33,783 nt of DNA, taken from the NCBI GenBank assembly GCA_945900945.1, contig CAMDKL010000058.1, forward strand, positions 1-33,783, read 5' to 3'. Every line of letters starts with the position of its first letter. Position 1 is the first letter of the stretch. The DNA is from Pirellula staleyi DSM 6068 (GTDB taxonomy: Bacteria > Planctomycetota > Planctomycetia > Pirellulales > Pirellulaceae). A program made the translations under genes and the position numbers. The notes below the pieces were generated by a model. The model searched no databases. It was given only the letters and a program-made list of their open reading frames with translations, and was not told where the DNA came from. Below, piece by piece: positions 23,953-32,487 of the stretch.

Positions 23953-24426
23953 ATGAACACACACGATGTAGCTGCTTTTTTTGTTTACGGGACCCTCAAG
24001 AAATCGTACCTTCGGGGTGGACTGTGGCCTCGCAAACCGATACGAATCTTAGCGGGTGTCATTCAATCGGACTTGTATGATTTAGGGCCCTATCCCGCTG
24101 CTTTGCCGGGTACCAATTGGCTACTTGGCGAATTATGGGAGTTCAACCATGCAGATTTGGACCCAACCATCGCGGAACTCGACCTAATCGAGGGATACCA
24201 TCCTTCGAGAGAAAACAATGAATATGTGCGTCAGATTGTGACGGTGGAATTCGGACTTACCGAGTCGAAACCGGAGCGAGTGCGAGCCTATGCCTATTTT
24301 GCAGCCCAGACCAAACGATTGGCCTTAGCACGCAAAATTGAGCCCTTTTTAGAATCCTTAGGTAGACCCGTTGCTGCCTGGCCGGACGCGGGGACCCGGG
24401 TCCCGACAAGTTTTTCTGAAGAATAA
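23953..24426 (+). CDS. Gamma-glutamylcyclotransferase-like (AIG2/GGCT fold) protein
   Basis: The 157-residue protein has the substrate loop YGTLK (12-16), the glycine-rich LYDLGPYPAAL strand and the catalytic glutamate in LDLIEGYHP (Glu80). This is the BtrG/GGCT-like fold, whose members make 5-oxoproline from gamma-glutamyl amines or act as small-molecule cyclotransferases. The ATG at 23953 is preferred; an in-frame TTG at 23947 would only add two residues. The protein looks cytosolic with no signal. It stands alone between the tmk repeat and the TPR gene, with nothing in context to tell the substrate. Confidence 0.88.
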   Translation: MNTHDVAAFFVYGTLKKSYLRGGLWPRKPIRILAGVIQSDLYDLGPYPAALPGTNWLLGELWEFNHADLDPTIAELDLIEGYHPSRENNEYVRQIVTVEFGLTESKPERVRAYAYFAAQTKRLALARKIEPFLESLGRPVAAWPDAGTRVPTSFSEE

Positions 24427-24557
24427 GAAGTCCAATCCGAACTTTCTTTCGCAATGGCCTAGACGCTACAATGGGATGTGATCCCCATAGCATCCATCGC
24501 TAGAATTGTTTGGTGGAACGCTTGCAATCGACATTCCATGCATGACTAGGTTTCGAA

Positions 24558-26357
24558 ATGACTCAATCCAAAATGAATCCACCACCCGTTGTTCGTCGCA
24601 GGACAATCAACACACGCCGTCGTTTGTTTGCCAGTCTTTTGGTGTCAGGGACGATGTTTCTTGCTTGTCCGGTGCATGCCCAAGAAGGAGCAACGCAGAT
24701 ACCCGAAGGCAAAAAACCGGCCGAAATCGTTGTTCCCAAATCGTACGACGGTGACGCCGACTTCGAAGAAGCATGTCGGCTGCGGCTAAATGTCGAATCG
24801 GTCGACACGCTCAAGGAGATTATTACGCTCGCAAAATCAGCGGTTGAAAAGGGACTCGACAAAGCGGACATGGAAGCGGCAAAGAAATTGATTGCCGCGT
24901 CGTTCATGCAGAAGACCCAAGAGGTAGCTCGAACCCTGACACCCGGTATGTCGGCCTCGAGAAAAAACAAACTTTTAAACGACCTTTTGGGCGACTTGGG
25001 CGAAGCGATTGAATTCGATCCCTTGCTGGCTGACGCATATCTAATGAAAGCGGAACTGCACGCACGTCGCAAGGAACCGGATGCGGCAAGAGATGTTGCC
25101 AATGAAGGTATTAGTGAATTAGCGGCCTTCGTTGATTCCAAACTTGCTGAACCCGACATGAAGGTCAAGCTCAGCAGGCTTTTGATGATTCGTGCGGGGC
25201 TGCAATCCGAAAGAGACGAAGCCGTTTCCGATTTAAAGCGATCCATCCAGTACGATCCAAACAACCAAGCAGGTATTCTGGTTCTACGAGAGAGTCTTGT
25301 CCAAAACAAAAGGGAAGTAGAAGCTCTGGAGTTCTTCCAGAAATTGCTCGAATCGAACGCCGAAAACGAACTGGTAATCCAAAACACCGCAGAGCTTTTG
25401 GCTTCGGACAAGGATCGGATCAAGGATGCGTTGGAATTGCTCAGTGCCAAAATAAAGATTCTGCCAAACTCAATTGCACTGCTGAAGACGCGCGCACGAG
25501 TGCACGCTGTAAATCAAGAGCCAGACTTAGCAAAAGCTGACCTCGATCGAGTCCTGGAATTATCCAAAGACGACATTGAGGGACTTCTCTATCGGGCGAG
25601 GGTCGCCATCCAAGCAGAGGATCTCGATGCAGCGAAAAAAGATGTCGATACTGCTTTCGAGCTTGCCCCGAATAGAATCGATACAATCCTGTTGCGATCC
25701 ACCATCGCGGCGGAGCAGAAGCGGTTTGGAGATGCGATCGGAGACTTGCTTCTGATCATCAAGAACCAACCCAAGGATCAGCCGAATGTTGGCCTCCTCA
25801 TGCAACTCGGGCTGCTATACTCGATGGACGATCGTCCCTCGCAAGCGATCAAAGTATTTGGGCAAGTCATCAATCTCGATTCGGAGTACTGGCAAGCCTA
25901 TCGAATGCGAGCAGACACTTTATTGGCCATGAAAGATTATTCCAAGGCGATTGCAGATTTTGAAAAGGCACTGGAGCTTGCCCCCAAAAACGATGCAGAA
26001 CGTTCTGGCATATTGAATAACCTGTCTTGGACATTATCGACCAGTCTGGCGGATGACGTTCGAGACGGAAAGCGGGCCTTAGAGCTTGGACTGGAAGCCT
26101 GCGAACTAACGGATTTCAAGAAACCACATATCCTGAGTACGTTGGCGGCTGCTTACGCAGAAACTGGCCAATTTGACAAAGCCGTAGAGTGGTCCGAAAA
26201 AGCGGTTCAGTTAGGTCGCGAAACCAAGGAGCCGCAACTGGAGCAGTTGGAAGCAGAGCTGGAAAGCTACCGAAAAAAAGAACCTTGGCGGGAAAAGACC
26301 GAAGCCAAAGAAAACAAGATCCCACTCGTACCGCGAAGTTCTGGCGTCGACACTTAG
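24558..26357 (+). CDS. Secreted tetratricopeptide-repeat protein
   Basis: The 599-residue product starts with a basic stretch (RRRTINTRRRLF) and a hydrophobic signal segment (ASLLVSGTMFLACPVHAQ), so it is probably periplasmic or associated with the cell membrane. From about residue 140 onward, TPR units recur, for example AIEFDPLLADAYLMKAELHA, AKADLDRVLELSKDDIEGLLYRARVA, DVDTAFELAPNRI, KVFGQVINLDSEYWQAYRMRAD and KAIADFEKALELAPKNDAERSGI. At least seven to eight units can be seen. The C-terminal tail is charged. TPR arrays serve in protein binding; no catalytic domain is visible. The stop TAG (26355-26357) is contributed by the end of palindromic element E. It converges on slyX. The function is unknown. 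Confidence 0.9.
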   Translation: MTQSKMNPPPVVRRRTINTRRRLFASLLVSGTMFLACPVHAQEGATQIPEGKKPAEIVVPKSYDGDADFEEACRLRLNVESVDTLKEIITLAKSAVEKGLDKADMEAAKKLIAASFMQKTQEVARTLTPGMSASRKNKLLNDLLGDLGEAIEFDPLLADAYLMKAELHARRKEPDAARDVANEGISELAAFVDSKLAEPDMKVKLSRLLMIRAGLQSERDEAVSDLKRSIQYDPNNQAGILVLRESLVQNKREVEALEFFQKLLESNAENELVIQNTAELLASDKDRIKDALELLSAKIKILPNSIALLKTRARVHAVNQEPDLAKADLDRVLELSKDDIEGLLYRARVAIQAEDLDAAKKDVDTAFELAPNRIDTILLRSTIAAEQKRFGDAIGDLLLIIKNQPKDQPNVGLLMQLGLLYSMDDRPSQAIKVFGQVINLDSEYWQAYRMRADTLLAMKDYSKAIADFEKALELAPKNDAERSGILNNLSWTLSTSLADDVRDGKRALELGLEACELTDFKKPHILSTLAAAYAETGQFDKAVEWSEKAVQLGRETKEPQLEQLEAELESYRKKEPWREKTEAKENKIPLVPRSSGVDT

Positions 26358-26459
26358 GACCGTTCGAGAAATTATTGTCGTGGATCGCTCCGCGATCCAA
26401 CGTTCTGATCGCGGAGCGATCAGCGACAATGCGACAGTTAATTATCGAACGGTCGTTAA
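26353..26459. repeat. Palindromic element E, 98 bp identical to D in inverse orientation
   Basis: Bases 26353-26450 are identical to the complement of 18290-18387. It fills the gap between the convergent TPR gene, whose TAG lies in the element's CTTAGGACC end, and slyX, whose stop starts 2 bp beyond the element. It contains the same two TCGCtccGCGA-type hairpins. Its position between converging genes suits a two-way terminator. Confidence 0.95.
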
Positions 26460-26460
26460 C

Positions 26461-26706
26461 TCAATAGTGCGGTGGTTTGTCGTCCGCGAGTGGCCCTAGC
26501 GAACTATCAGCACCCGACATAGATCGAACGTCGGATTTCGCTTGCTCAAGTTGTCGGCAAAGGACATCGATTGTCTTTTGCTGCAAAAGCATGGCGGTGT
26601 TGAGGTCCTCGACGGTCTTTTGCAAATGAGTGACAACGAACTCCAGTTCTTGGATACGTTGTTCGTGCCGTTCCTGAAACGACGACTGTCCGCTTTGGGA
26701 TGCCAT
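26461..26706 (-). CDS. slyX: SlyX-family protein
   Basis: The 81-residue product is a short coiled coil (RIQELEFVVTHLQKTVEDLN followed by TAMLLQQKTIDVLCRQLEQ) ending in PPHY, the conserved C-terminal signature of SlyX. SlyX is a small protein of unknown function; it was named for its place beside slyD in Escherichia coli. The start lies 4 bp after the stop of the gene at 26711-28615, so the pair is probably co-transcribed. Its 3' end abuts palindromic element E. Confidence 0.88.
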   Translation of the reverse strand: MASQSGQSSFQERHEQRIQELEFVVTHLQKTVEDLNTAMLLQQKTIDVLCRQLEQAKSDVRSMSGADSSLGPLADDKPPHY

Positions 26707-26710
26707 CCGC

Positions 26711-28615
26711 TCACTTACCTAAAATAAAGCCCTGAATAGACCAGCCATCGTCCTCGGTTCGCATCACTCCACCACTCGGGGTAAAGAAATCGCGAATTGC
26801 TCCGAACGGGGGCAACTTGTCACCTTTGACTCGTTGAACTTGGGTTTGTCGTGGGTTCTTGGGCTTGAGAATCTTGTCCAAAATCGTTGCTAGCATGCTG
26901 CGGGATTCCGGAAGAATGTCTTGCCGAAATAATTCGTACTGCATTTCAAACGCTCGATCGGAACGAGTGATTTGATTCGTACTTCGGCCATCGTTGCCGG
27001 CAACGTTTTCAAGCATTGCGGACACTTTGGTTACGTCGGTTTCTTTTTCAAAAGCATTCTTCTGCCCCGGATTTTTAGCTCGGCTGAGCACATCCATGAT
27101 CATTTCGACATCGGAAGCGAAAATGAAGTAGTCACCGAAAATGGTGATTGCCCATTTGTCGAGAAGTGGTTCGTCCTCGTCGGCTGGTTTGTTCTTGGCG
27201 TCTTTTTTTCCGCCAAAGTCCAATTCGATCTCCGTATCCTCTTTGTTTTCGAAACTCCAGATGCGATTGCCTTCAAAATCAACGGGCTTGGAATCTGGCT
27301 CACCCTTTCCGTATCGATCTAAAATTTTTGGCAGTTTTTTGCCAGCATCATTTAGTTTGAGAATGACCATCGAACGTTTGCTATCGGGCGAAATCGGTTT
27401 AACAATTTCGGTTACCACGTGAAATTCGGAGGACAAAAAGGGCAGCACGTCTTTAAGGATATCGATCTGCGGCCCTTGGGTATCATCGCGAAGACCCTTG
27501 ATCATTTCATCGAACGTACCTGGGCCAACAAATGCGTCGACAATTCCTTTAAATTTCGGAAATGCTTCCTTGATATCCCAAGAGAATGACAAAACGGAAG
27601 CACTCTCCTTGTTGATCCAATCCGGTGCGACGAGCTTGGCTACGTTTGGAAAATCCAAAATCTGAACCGAGGTCGCAAGCGGCTTCTTTGCAACCATGTA
27701 AGCATGGTGAAAAAAGTCAAAGGGCTCCGCCGAAATTTGAATATTTCCCGCGATGCATTGCAAATCTCCAAATCCTTCTTTGTCGAGGATCAACAACACG
27801 TCCGATTGGTTTTTGGTGGGTTTCCCTGAGATGGATCGAAGCAATTTGGCAAATCCTATCGGACGTACAAAGTACTCGAGTTCTGGTTCGTCCCCTTCGG
27901 TCGGGATTTTCGACTGCGCTTGTTTGTAAAGTTCGGAATTTGCGAGAGAATCCTCCTTTGCACTGCGTTGAGCGGCTAACAACTCGGTTATTGTGACCAA
28001 GTCATCTGCGGCGAGGAGTTGGTTACTGGAAAGGGAATAGAAAGACTCGTTGACTCGGACATCACCGGTCGCCTTTGGAAGCGTGTACTGAAACACATTG
28101 GCTCCGCCAATTTCGATTTCTTTTGCGGTCGCGTTTCTAGATTTAAGTTCACTATCCAGTCTCTTCAAAAAGCGTTCGGCGGGTTCAGATCGGTTCACCG
28201 CATCGATCACCATCGCAATTGAAAACGGCTTGTTTTCGTCGCTAGATCTAGATATCCAGCCCAAAGTAGTCTGACCTCCAGCCATTTCGCTGATGTCTTC
28301 GACTTCTAAATTGAGCTGCCACCCGGCTTCGTTGAACCTATCTTGAATTTCCTTTCGCTGGGTTTCCCAAAACGCCTTTAATTTCGGGTCGTCGGCGAGT
28401 TTGCCGAGTTGCGTCTTGCCCCATCCCGCGAGGAATCCCTGGGAATCGGGGAGCGAAAAGAGCGCCTGTGTGTCCGCTGGAAAAAGTTTGCTTGCCTGCA
28501 ACGGTTTTTCCTCTCCAAAAGCGGGCGTCCCAGCCAACACCGAAGCTACGATCAGGGCCGTTAAATAGCCTGAAAATCCTACGCGTGCATCGTATGAAAA
28601 GGATTGTAAACTCAT
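26711..28615 (-). CDS. Large secreted protein of unknown function
   Basis: From the ATG at 28615 (MSLQSFSYDARVGFSGYLTA) a signal peptide ends near AFGEEKP, giving 634 residues. The frame stays open to 28903, but that part has no signal-like or conserved look, so the shorter start is preferred. No catalytic motif is recognised. Visible features are the opening LFPADTQALFSLPD segment, repeated mixed alpha/beta stretches, an acidic/lysine linker (DFGGKKDAKNKPADEDEP) and a closing GGVMRTEDDGWSIQGFILGK. The 'ASKLFPADTQALFSLPD...' start resembles planctomycete proteins that monitor or bind surface material (DUF3352-like), but I cannot confirm this. It is upstream of slyX with a 4-bp gap and divergent from the NUDIX gene. 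Confidence 0.8.
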   Translation of the reverse strand: MSLQSFSYDARVGFSGYLTALIVASVLAGTPAFGEEKPLQASKLFPADTQALFSLPDSQGFLAGWGKTQLGKLADDPKLKAFWETQRKEIQDRFNEAGWQLNLEVEDISEMAGGQTTLGWISRSSDENKPFSIAMVIDAVNRSEPAERFLKRLDSELKSRNATAKEIEIGGANVFQYTLPKATGDVRVNESFYSLSSNQLLAADDLVTITELLAAQRSAKEDSLANSELYKQAQSKIPTEGDEPELEYFVRPIGFAKLLRSISGKPTKNQSDVLLILDKEGFGDLQCIAGNIQISAEPFDFFHHAYMVAKKPLATSVQILDFPNVAKLVAPDWINKESASVLSFSWDIKEAFPKFKGIVDAFVGPGTFDEMIKGLRDDTQGPQIDILKDVLPFLSSEFHVVTEIVKPISPDSKRSMVILKLNDAGKKLPKILDRYGKGEPDSKPVDFEGNRIWSFENKEDTEIELDFGGKKDAKNKPADEDEPLLDKWAITIFGDYFIFASDVEMIMDVLSRAKNPGQKNAFEKETDVTKVSAMLENVAGNDGRSTNQITRSDRAFEMQYELFRQDILPESRSMLATILDKILKPKNPRQTQVQRVKGDKLPPFGAIRDFFTPSGGVMRTEDDGWSIQGFILGK

Positions 28616-28828
28616 GCTGGATCTTGGTCGGCGGTTGGAGGAGTTATTTAGTGAGGATGCAACGCATGGGTCCCGAAGGGCTTGCCCGGTTGCAATTTGA
28701 TCAAAAAGTGAATAGTCAGCCTTTGCTAAACCGTGTATCGTATCGCAAATAGGCAGGTCAAGGGAACCCTGTTTCCGCAGAGGCAACTCACCGAAGTCCA
28801 CTAAATCACGTAGAAAACGCGACACCCC

Positions 28829-29431
28829 ATGTCCAAAGACGAAGAAGTTCTTGTAATTCCCGCTCAATTGCTCGATCAGCTTGGACCGTTTTCTGGATTT
28901 CAACCCAACGTAGACCGATACCTTTCGACCATTTTAGACCGTTCGAATCAGTCATTCCGCCCTAGAAGTTTGGTGGAAACCGATCCGTCCTTCAAGCAAC
29001 TTATCCCGTACGTAATTCTTGAATGTAACGATGCAAATGGGACCCGAATTTTTCAATACACCCGAGGAAAAGGGCAGGGGGAGAAAAGATTGCATGCACT
29101 TCGGTCCATTGGCATCGGCGGCCATATCTCCGTAGAGGATGCTACTGGCGAGGATTGGTACCGAACCGGTATGCAACGTGAACTCGAAGAAGAAGTCTCT
29201 ATTGAATGCAACGGGCAGCAACGAATCGTAGGATTGATCTACGATAGTTCGACGGAGGTCGGCCGTGTCCACCTTGGAATCGTGCACATCATGCAACTCT
29301 CGTCCTGCAAAGTCCAAACGCGCGAAGAGCATCTCGAGGAAAGCGGTTTTCAATCCGTCGAGACAATTCAATCGGAGCTGGACAACTTCGAAAATTGGTC
29401 CCAGCTTTGCATCAAGCACCTCTACATGTAA
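28829..29431 (+). CDS. NUDIX-domain protein (COG4112-like predicted phosphoesterase)
   Basis: The 200-residue protein carries GIGGHI (95-100) and the RELEEEV helix (117-123), the core of a NUDIX box in which the final glycine is replaced. The leading part ([20 protein letters not shown]) and [10 protein letters not shown] plus [15 protein letters not shown] match the COG4112 group, MutT-related predicted phosphoesterases. These are expected to hydrolyse nucleoside-diphosphate-linked compounds using Mg2+ bound by the box glutamates. The ATG at 28829 has no Shine-Dalgarno sequence. The sulfatase starts 28 bp downstream on the same strand. The exact substrate is not predictable. Confidence 0.87.
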   Translation: MSKDEEVLVIPAQLLDQLGPFSGFQPNVDRYLSTILDRSNQSFRPRSLVETDPSFKQLIPYVILECNDANGTRIFQYTRGKGQGEKRLHALRSIGIGGHISVEDATGEDWYRTGMQRELEEEVSIECNGQQRIVGLIYDSSTEVGRVHLGIVHIMQLSSCKVQTREEHLEESGFQSVETIQSELDNFENWSQLCIKHLYM

Positions 29432-29459
29432 CTTTTTTTTAAGCACATCGAGCATATTC

Positions 29460-30938
29460 ATGAAGCCCCAATGGACCAAATGTGTTGGAATACTTTTGCT
29501 ACTTTCAATATTCCATTGCAGAATTGCCAACACGGCGGAACTGCCCAACGTTGTCGTGATCTTCATCGACGACATGGGTTACGCGGACATCGGTCCATTC
29601 GGTGCCAAAGCGTTTCCAACTCCCAATCTGGATCGGATGGCTCGCGAAGGTAGACGATTTACGGATTTCCATGTCTCCTCTGCGGTGTGCTCGGCTTCGC
29701 GTTCTGCACTGATAACGGGTTGCTATCACGAGCGAGTTGGGTTTTCTGGCGCATTGGGTCCAGGTGCGAATATCGGATTGTCATCCAGCGAGATGACTCT
29801 TGCGGAAGTTTGCAAGCAGAAGAATTATGCGACCACATGCATTGGGAAATGGCATCTAGGGCACCACCCCAAATTCCTGCCAACCCAGCACGGATTCGAC
29901 TCCTACTATGGTTTGCCATACTCCAACGACATGTGGCCAAATCATCCCGAGGAGTTGGCCAAGCGAGCGGCCGGCCAAGCAGTGAAGTCGGGCTATCCGC
30001 CTTTGCCACTCATTGAGAACACCACGATTATCGATGCCGAAGTGACCGGCGAAGATCAGACGCAATTGACTACGAACTACACGCAACGAGCCGTTGAATT
30101 CATTCGAAAACACCGCGATGTACCGTTTCTCGTCTACTTGCCCCATTCGATGGTCCACGTTCCTTTGTACGTGTCATCGAAGTTCGCTGGAAAAAGCGGA
30201 GCAGGACTCTTCGGCGATGTCGTCATGGAAGTCGATTGGTCCGTTGGCCAAGTCCTAGACACTTTGAAGGAAGTCGGCGTCGACGACAAGACTCTCGTGA
30301 TTTTCACGACGGACAATGGACCTTGGATGTCGTACGGTGACCACGCAGGATCTGCGACACCACTCCGTGAAGGAAAAGGAACTGCATGGGAAGGTGGAAT
30401 TCGCGTGCCAACACTGATGCGATGGCCAACCAAGATACCGGCAGGGTCAACTTGCGATGAATTGGCATGTACCATCGATATCTTGCCGACGGTTGCTGCC
30501 ATGATTGGGGCTCAACTACCGCAACACAAAATCGATGGCCACAACATCATGCCATTAATGCTCGGGACTGCGGGTGCTGTCTCGCCGCATAGTACGATGC
30601 CTTGCTACTTTGCAAACGACGAGCTTCAAGCCATTCGCGATCCGCAATGGAAGCTGATTCTGCCGCATCAATATCGAACTCTCGCCGGGAAACCGGGTGG
30701 TTCGGGTGGAATCCCTGCCAAGTACGAATCGGTCAAAGTAGGTCATGAGCTATACGACATGAAGATTGATCGAAGCGAAACCAAAAACGTCGCTCAAGAC
30801 CATCCCGAAGTGGTTGCTCGGCTCAAGGCAGCAGCCGAAGTTTGGCGAAGCGATCTCGGAGACAAACTAACAAACCGCAAAGGAAGCGGGGTACGGCAGC
30901 ACGCCGAGATGACTGCAAATGATTTGCGATTGAAGTGA
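29460..30938 (+). CDS. Secreted type I sulfatase (arylsulfatase family)
   Basis: Type I sulfatases hydrolyse sulfate esters using a formylglycine made from Cys. The motif is CSASR with Cys77 (V-C-S-A-S-R-S), the C-x-A-S-R form compatible with the anaerobic or FGE system. Metal ligands are DD at 37-38 ([11 protein letters not shown]) and the late TTDNGP segment; GKWHLG, and [21 protein letters not shown], are also characteristic. The ATG at 29460 gives a signal peptide ([13 protein letters not shown]...ANTAELPN); the frame upstream to 29265 overlaps the NUDIX gene. It has 492 residues, a normal length. Multiple sulfatases are a hallmark of planctomycetes living on sulfated algal or animal polysaccharides. 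The substrate cannot be assigned. No sulfatase-maturing enzyme is in the window. Confidence 0.95.
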   Translation: MKPQWTKCVGILLLLSIFHCRIANTAELPNVVVIFIDDMGYADIGPFGAKAFPTPNLDRMAREGRRFTDFHVSSAVCSASRSALITGCYHERVGFSGALGPGANIGLSSSEMTLAEVCKQKNYATTCIGKWHLGHHPKFLPTQHGFDSYYGLPYSNDMWPNHPEELAKRAAGQAVKSGYPPLPLIENTTIIDAEVTGEDQTQLTTNYTQRAVEFIRKHRDVPFLVYLPHSMVHVPLYVSSKFAGKSGAGLFGDVVMEVDWSVGQVLDTLKEVGVDDKTLVIFTTDNGPWMSYGDHAGSATPLREGKGTAWEGGIRVPTLMRWPTKIPAGSTCDELACTIDILPTVAAMIGAQLPQHKIDGHNIMPLMLGTAGAVSPHSTMPCYFANDELQAIRDPQWKLILPHQYRTLAGKPGGSGGIPAKYESVKVGHELYDMKIDRSETKNVAQDHPEVVARLKAAAEVWRSDLGDKLTNRKGSGVRQHAEMTANDLRLK

Positions 30939-31118
30939 GACCAATCCATACAATAAGCATGTGTTAGCCAATCGGTTAAGCCAGTTTCCAGCTGTGTAAC
31001 TTGTTGTACCCGCGCAGCGGTTGGCTCGCCTGACTATTTGCATTTTTTCAAGCACCTTTCAAGTGAACCGACTAGAATTTTACAGACGTATGATGGAGGA
31101 GCTGATTTCCTAGACCCT

Positions 31119-31124
31119 GGGAGG
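31119..31124 (+). promoter_or_regulatory. Ribosome binding site of the Uma2-family gene
   Basis: GGGAGG lies 7 bp before the ATG at 31132, a near-perfect site. It stands out because most genes in the window have none, and it fixes the start. Confidence 0.75.
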
Positions 31125-31131
31125 AAAACGA

Positions 31132-31689
31132 ATGAGCGTTTTAGCCAAAGTCACCGGTAGCGAATTCGACTCGATGGTCCTGCGGGGAGCCTTCGACGGG
31201 TTCGGCCCCAGAAAAATCGAACTTATCAGAGGAGAATTGCGATTCATGAATCCCGCTGGTCCTATCCACGACGACTACATCGATTTTTTGAACCGATGGT
31301 CAACAGAACAAACCGCAGCATCCGAAGTCACGGTTCGGGTGCAATGCGGTTTTGTCTGCGATGACAATCGACCGGAACCTGACGTGCTATGGTTGAAACC
31401 AAGACGTTACGGACGAACACGTCCAACTGCAGAAGATGTCCTGCTCCTGATTGAAGTTTCCGATAGCAGTCTCGCCGCTGACCTTCAGGAAAAGGCAGAC
31501 CTGTACGCTGAGAGTGGCATTGTGGAATACTGGGTCATAGACGTTCCAGCGTCGCGCATTCATGTGATGACTGGAAGTGATGGAAAGCATTACCGCAACA
31601 TCGAGATTGTCGTGCCGCCGCAGCAACTTGCACCCAAATGCCGCCCCATTGCAAAACTAATCACCACTGAATTGTTCGAGATTGATTAG
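31132..31689 (+). CDS. Uma2-family (DUF820) putative endonuclease-fold protein
   Basis: Uma2 proteins share the restriction-endonuclease-like PD-(D/E)xK fold and are multiplied in cyanobacteria and planctomycetes; their substrate is unknown. The 185-residue product shows PEPDVLWL (Asp84), LLIEVSDSS (Glu108), then KADLYAESGIVEYWVID, the usual closing pattern with the probable catalytic Lys121. A strong ribosome binding site lies just upstream. It precedes the alpha/beta hydrolase by 6 bp and may be co-transcribed with it, though Uma2 genes are often solitary. There is no target or immunity partner visible nearby that would make it a known restriction or toxin system. Confidence 0.93.
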   Translation: MSVLAKVTGSEFDSMVLRGAFDGFGPRKIELIRGELRFMNPAGPIHDDYIDFLNRWSTEQTAASEVTVRVQCGFVCDDNRPEPDVLWLKPRRYGRTRPTAEDVLLLIEVSDSSLAADLQEKADLYAESGIVEYWVIDVPASRIHVMTGSDGKHYRNIEIVVPPQQLAPKCRPIAKLITTELFEID

Positions 31690-31695
31690 TCATCC

Positions 31696-32487
31696 ATGGC
31701 ACGCTCTACACAACGTGTGAGTTTCACTGGACACGACGACAATCTTTTGGCTGGAATCGTCGAGCTTCCGGCTGGAACGCCGAACGGTTTCTTGGTCTTT
31801 TCACATTGCTTTACCTGCAATAAAGACCTGAAGGCCATTGTGCGGATCAGCCGCGCCCTAGCGGACAGAGGCTGGGCCGTTCTACGTTATGACTTTTCAG
31901 GACTGGGGAATAGCCAGGGAGATTTCAGTTGCACCCATTTTCGAACGAATCGAGAAGATCTTCGCGCTGCGGTGGCCTTTGTGGCTCGCGAGTATCAGCC
32001 CCCTACTTTCCTGATAGGCCATAGCTTCGGCGGGGCGGCGAGTTTGTCGATGGCGATGGAATTGCCGACCGTTCGTGGTGTGATTGCCGTTGCGACACCT
32101 AGCGATACCTATCACCTGGCAAACCTCCTGGAAAAGATGAACCCTGAGATCGTTTCCTACGGTGAGGGGTCTGTTTCGATTGGGGGCAGAAACCACCAGA
32201 TCAAGCGGCAGATGCTGGACGATTTCCGGTCCTATGATTTGAATTCAGCCGTTCGCTTGATCACCAAACCGATACTTGCATTCCATTCCCCAAGCGACGA
32301 AACGGTTGGTTTTCAAAACGCCTTGATCAATTGCGGAATGAATTCGGTGCCATCGAAATCTCAACTAATGGAGAGGTCTTTGATTAGTCTACCTAATTGC
32401 AATCATTTACTCACAACCAAAGACGAGGCTTGCGTTATGGTAGCAGAAGTAGCGGATGGTTGGTGCAGGCGATACATTGCTGACTAA
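31696..32487 (+). CDS. Alpha/beta hydrolase (COG1073 type, OsmC-linked family, OsmC domain absent)
   Basis: The 263-residue protein matches the hydrolase half of the bifunctional hydrolase/OsmC proteins: HCFTCNKDLKAIVRISRALA, LRYDFSGLGNSQGDFS and GHSFGGAA (nucleophile Ser110). HSPSDETV supplies the acid and PNCNHLL the histidine. In many bacteria this domain is fused to a C-terminal OsmC-like peroxidase domain; here the gene ends after the hydrolase, as also occurs in stand-alone members. Acyl-ester or peptide-like substrates are possible; none is known. It has no signal peptide. It begins 6 bp after the Uma2 gene. Its TAA shares three bases with the trpA stop on the other strand. Confidence 0.92.
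   Translation: MARSTQRVSFTGHDDNLLAGIVELPAGTPNGFLVFSHCFTCNKDLKAIVRISRALADRGWAVLRYDFSGLGNSQGDFSCTHFRTNREDLRAAVAFVAREYQPPTFLIGHSFGGAASLSMAMELPTVRGVIAVATPSDTYHLANLLEKMNPEIVSYGEGSVSIGGRNHQIKRQMLDDFRSYDLNSAVRLITKPILAFHSPSDETVGFQNALINCGMNSVPSKSQLMERSLISLPNCNHLLTTKDEACVMVAEVADGWCRRYIAD

Noticed and set aside
24563-25450. A 295-residue minus-strand frame
   Set aside because: It is the antisense shadow of the TPR protein gene, rich in Ser/Ala/Leu as antisense frames of such genes are.
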